Below are positions 63,391 to 64,000 of a DNA stretch of 64,000 nucleotides, in pieces (the first letter of the stretch is position 1; every line of letters starts with the position of its first letter). The DNA lies in assembly GCF_904831005.1 (NCBI RefSeq), contig NZ_LR882982.1, forward strand, positions 2,232,001 to 2,296,000, read 5' to 3'. The translations under genes were made by a program, and so were the position numbers. The DNA comes from Microbacterium hydrocarbonoxydans. Lineage in GTDB: Bacteria > Actinomycetota > Actinomycetes > Actinomycetales > Microbacteriaceae. The notes under the pieces are model-generated. The model saw nothing but the letters and a program-made list of their open reading frames with translations, had not been told where the DNA came from and ran no database searches.

Positions 63391-63876
63391 CTACGCGGCG
63401 GCCTGCTCCTTGATCGACTCGACGGCCTCGTTGAACCCGCCGCTGGTGAGAGAGGACCCTGCGACGCGACTGACCTCGATCTCGTCGAGGGACTTGCCCA
63501 CGACCTCATCCGAGATGCCTTCGATGAACTGCCCCTGGTACTGCTCGCTCTCGCGGGCCTGAGGATCACCGGTCACCTCGACCTCACTCACCACGCCGTC
63601 GGCGATCGTGAGGGTCACGGAGATCTCCTCCACCGTCTCCGGCGTCTGGTACGACCCGTCGGCGGTGTAGGTGCCGTCGGCGTACTCCCCCGATGCCGAC
63701 GATCCGGTGCTGGTGTCGGTGCTGGTGTCGGTGCTCGAATCGGTGCTCGAGGAATCACCCGTGGACGTGTCTTCGGCGTCGGCCGTGCCCGAGCATCCGG
63801 CGAGCACGAGAAGCCCGGCGACGCCGGCGATGGCTGCTCCCTTGCGGAGCGAAGTCGGTACAGTCGTGCGGATCAT
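63391..63876 (-). CDS. FMN-binding domain lipoprotein
   Basis: A 161-residue lipoprotein. The signal peptide ends at LVLAGC with lipid Cys28, followed by a Ser/Thr/Asp spacer (residues ~35-62) and an FMN_bind domain. The segment AGSSLTSGGF near the C-terminus corresponds to the flavinylation motif, making Thr144 (or Ser145) the probable FMN attachment site. It should act as a surface electron carrier fed by the RnfD-reductase fusion. GGGAGG is the ribosome binding site, six bases from the ATG. Confidence 0.87.
   Translation of the reverse strand: MIRTTVPTSLRKGAAIAGVAGLLVLAGCSGTADAEDTSTGDSSSTDSSTDTSTDTSTGSSASGEYADGTYTADGSYQTPETVEEISVTLTIADGVVSEVEVTGDPQARESEQYQGQFIEGISDEVVGKSLDEIEVSRVAGSSLTSGGFNEAVESIKEQAAA
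63707..63742 (-). repeat. 12-bp tandem repeat in the lipoprotein spacer
   Basis: Two exact copies (63707-63718, 63719-63730) plus one diverged copy encode repeated Ser/Thr/Asp residues of the spacer between the lipid anchor and the FMN domain. Confidence 0.8.
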
Positions 63877-63961
63877 GATGGTCCTCCCGGCCTTGATCGG
63901 TGTGTTGACTCGACCGTAGGGACAGCATCTATGTGCGGGCTGTGTCCGATATACGGGTTGC

Positions 63962-64000
63962 TCAGGCGTCTCCGCCGAACATGCTCGTCACGGATCCGTC
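63962..64000 (-). CDS. C-terminal end of an unidentified gene (partial)
   Basis: On the minus strand an open frame enters from the right edge and ends DGSVTSMFGGDA with a TGA at 63962. Only 12 codons are visible. Third positions are mostly G/C, consistent with coding, but the family is not recognisable. The 85 bases to the next gene hold the lipoprotein ribosome binding site and no hairpin that I can see. Confidence 0.4.
   Translation of the reverse strand, partial: DGSVTSMFGGDA

Noticed and set aside
63877..63961. Promoter for the flavin operon
   Set aside because: No TANNNT lies at the leaderless distance and no -35/-10 pair stands out; the operon may be read with the gene entering from the right edge.

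Overview
The window is GC-rich DNA with dense, strongly GC3-biased coding, and it looks like chromosomal sequence from a high-GC Gram-positive actinobacterium, most likely Microbacteriaceae (Microbacterium-like). Family-level support comes from the acyl-CoA carboxylase epsilon subunit, the DUF3039 protein, an LpdA-type NAD(P)H-quinone dehydrogenase without redox cysteines, a polymerase/ligase LigD, many GTG starts, and frequent TANNNT hexamers placed 6-8 bases before start codons (leaderless promoters). I see no tRNA, rRNA, CRISPR array, insertion sequence, phage gene or obvious pseudogene. About sixty genes are intact; two CDSs are cut by the window edges.

Layout. 1-6 kb: the 3' end of ligD, a zinc-type CDF exporter, the overlapping set murI-rph-rdgB, nicotinate phosphoribosyltransferase and a DUF3039 protein. 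6-10 kb: an ABC permease with an ABC ATPase whose N-terminal 440 residues are a histone-H1-like basic tail followed by an acidic repeat tail. 10-24.7 kb: a nucleotidyltransferase with a palindromic leader, an EcsC-like protein, acyl-CoA carboxylase beta and epsilon subunits, a ROK regulator, a three-gene NarL-type two-component locus with a kinase-like membrane companion, an RNA methyltransferase divergent from maf, the biotin-carboxylase/BCCP alpha subunit, a membrane protein and LpdA. 24.7-35.2 kb: purine nucleoside phosphorylase, a phosphosugar mutase and an HPr-like protein, then a MtlR-type activator divergent from a mannitol PTS operon (IIB-like, HPr, EI, MtlA, MtlF, MtlD) that carries its own general phosphotransfer proteins.

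35.3-47.6 kb: a membrane-anchored alpha/beta hydrolase, a PfkB kinase and a nucleoside uptake and salvage operon read leftwards (BMP lipoprotein, ATPase, two permeases, cytidine deaminase, thymidine phosphorylase, adenosine deaminase, polysaccharide deacetylase), then mannose-1-phosphate guanylyltransferase. 47.6-55.3 kb: succinate dehydrogenase sdhCDAB, a YihY/BrkB membrane protein, exodeoxyribonuclease III, TrpS and a proline-rich DUF4190-like membrane protein. 55.3-64 kb: peptidyl-tRNA hydrolase, ribosomal protein L25, a tiny membrane protein, 6-phosphogluconate dehydrogenase, an OmpR/EnvZ-type two-component system, and a compact flavin electron-transfer operon (FMN-binding lipoprotein, ApbE, and an RnfD/NqrB-like membrane domain fused to a ferredoxin-reductase-like domain).

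Together the genes describe nucleoside and mannitol catabolism feeding central metabolism (pnp, mutase, gnd, sdh), acyl-CoA carboxylation, and envelope redox and signalling functions. The items I find most unusual are the tailed ABC ATPase, the overlapping divergent leaderless promoters at 19.78 kb, the flavinylation cluster at the right edge and the catalytically degenerate partner of the NarL-type kinase.
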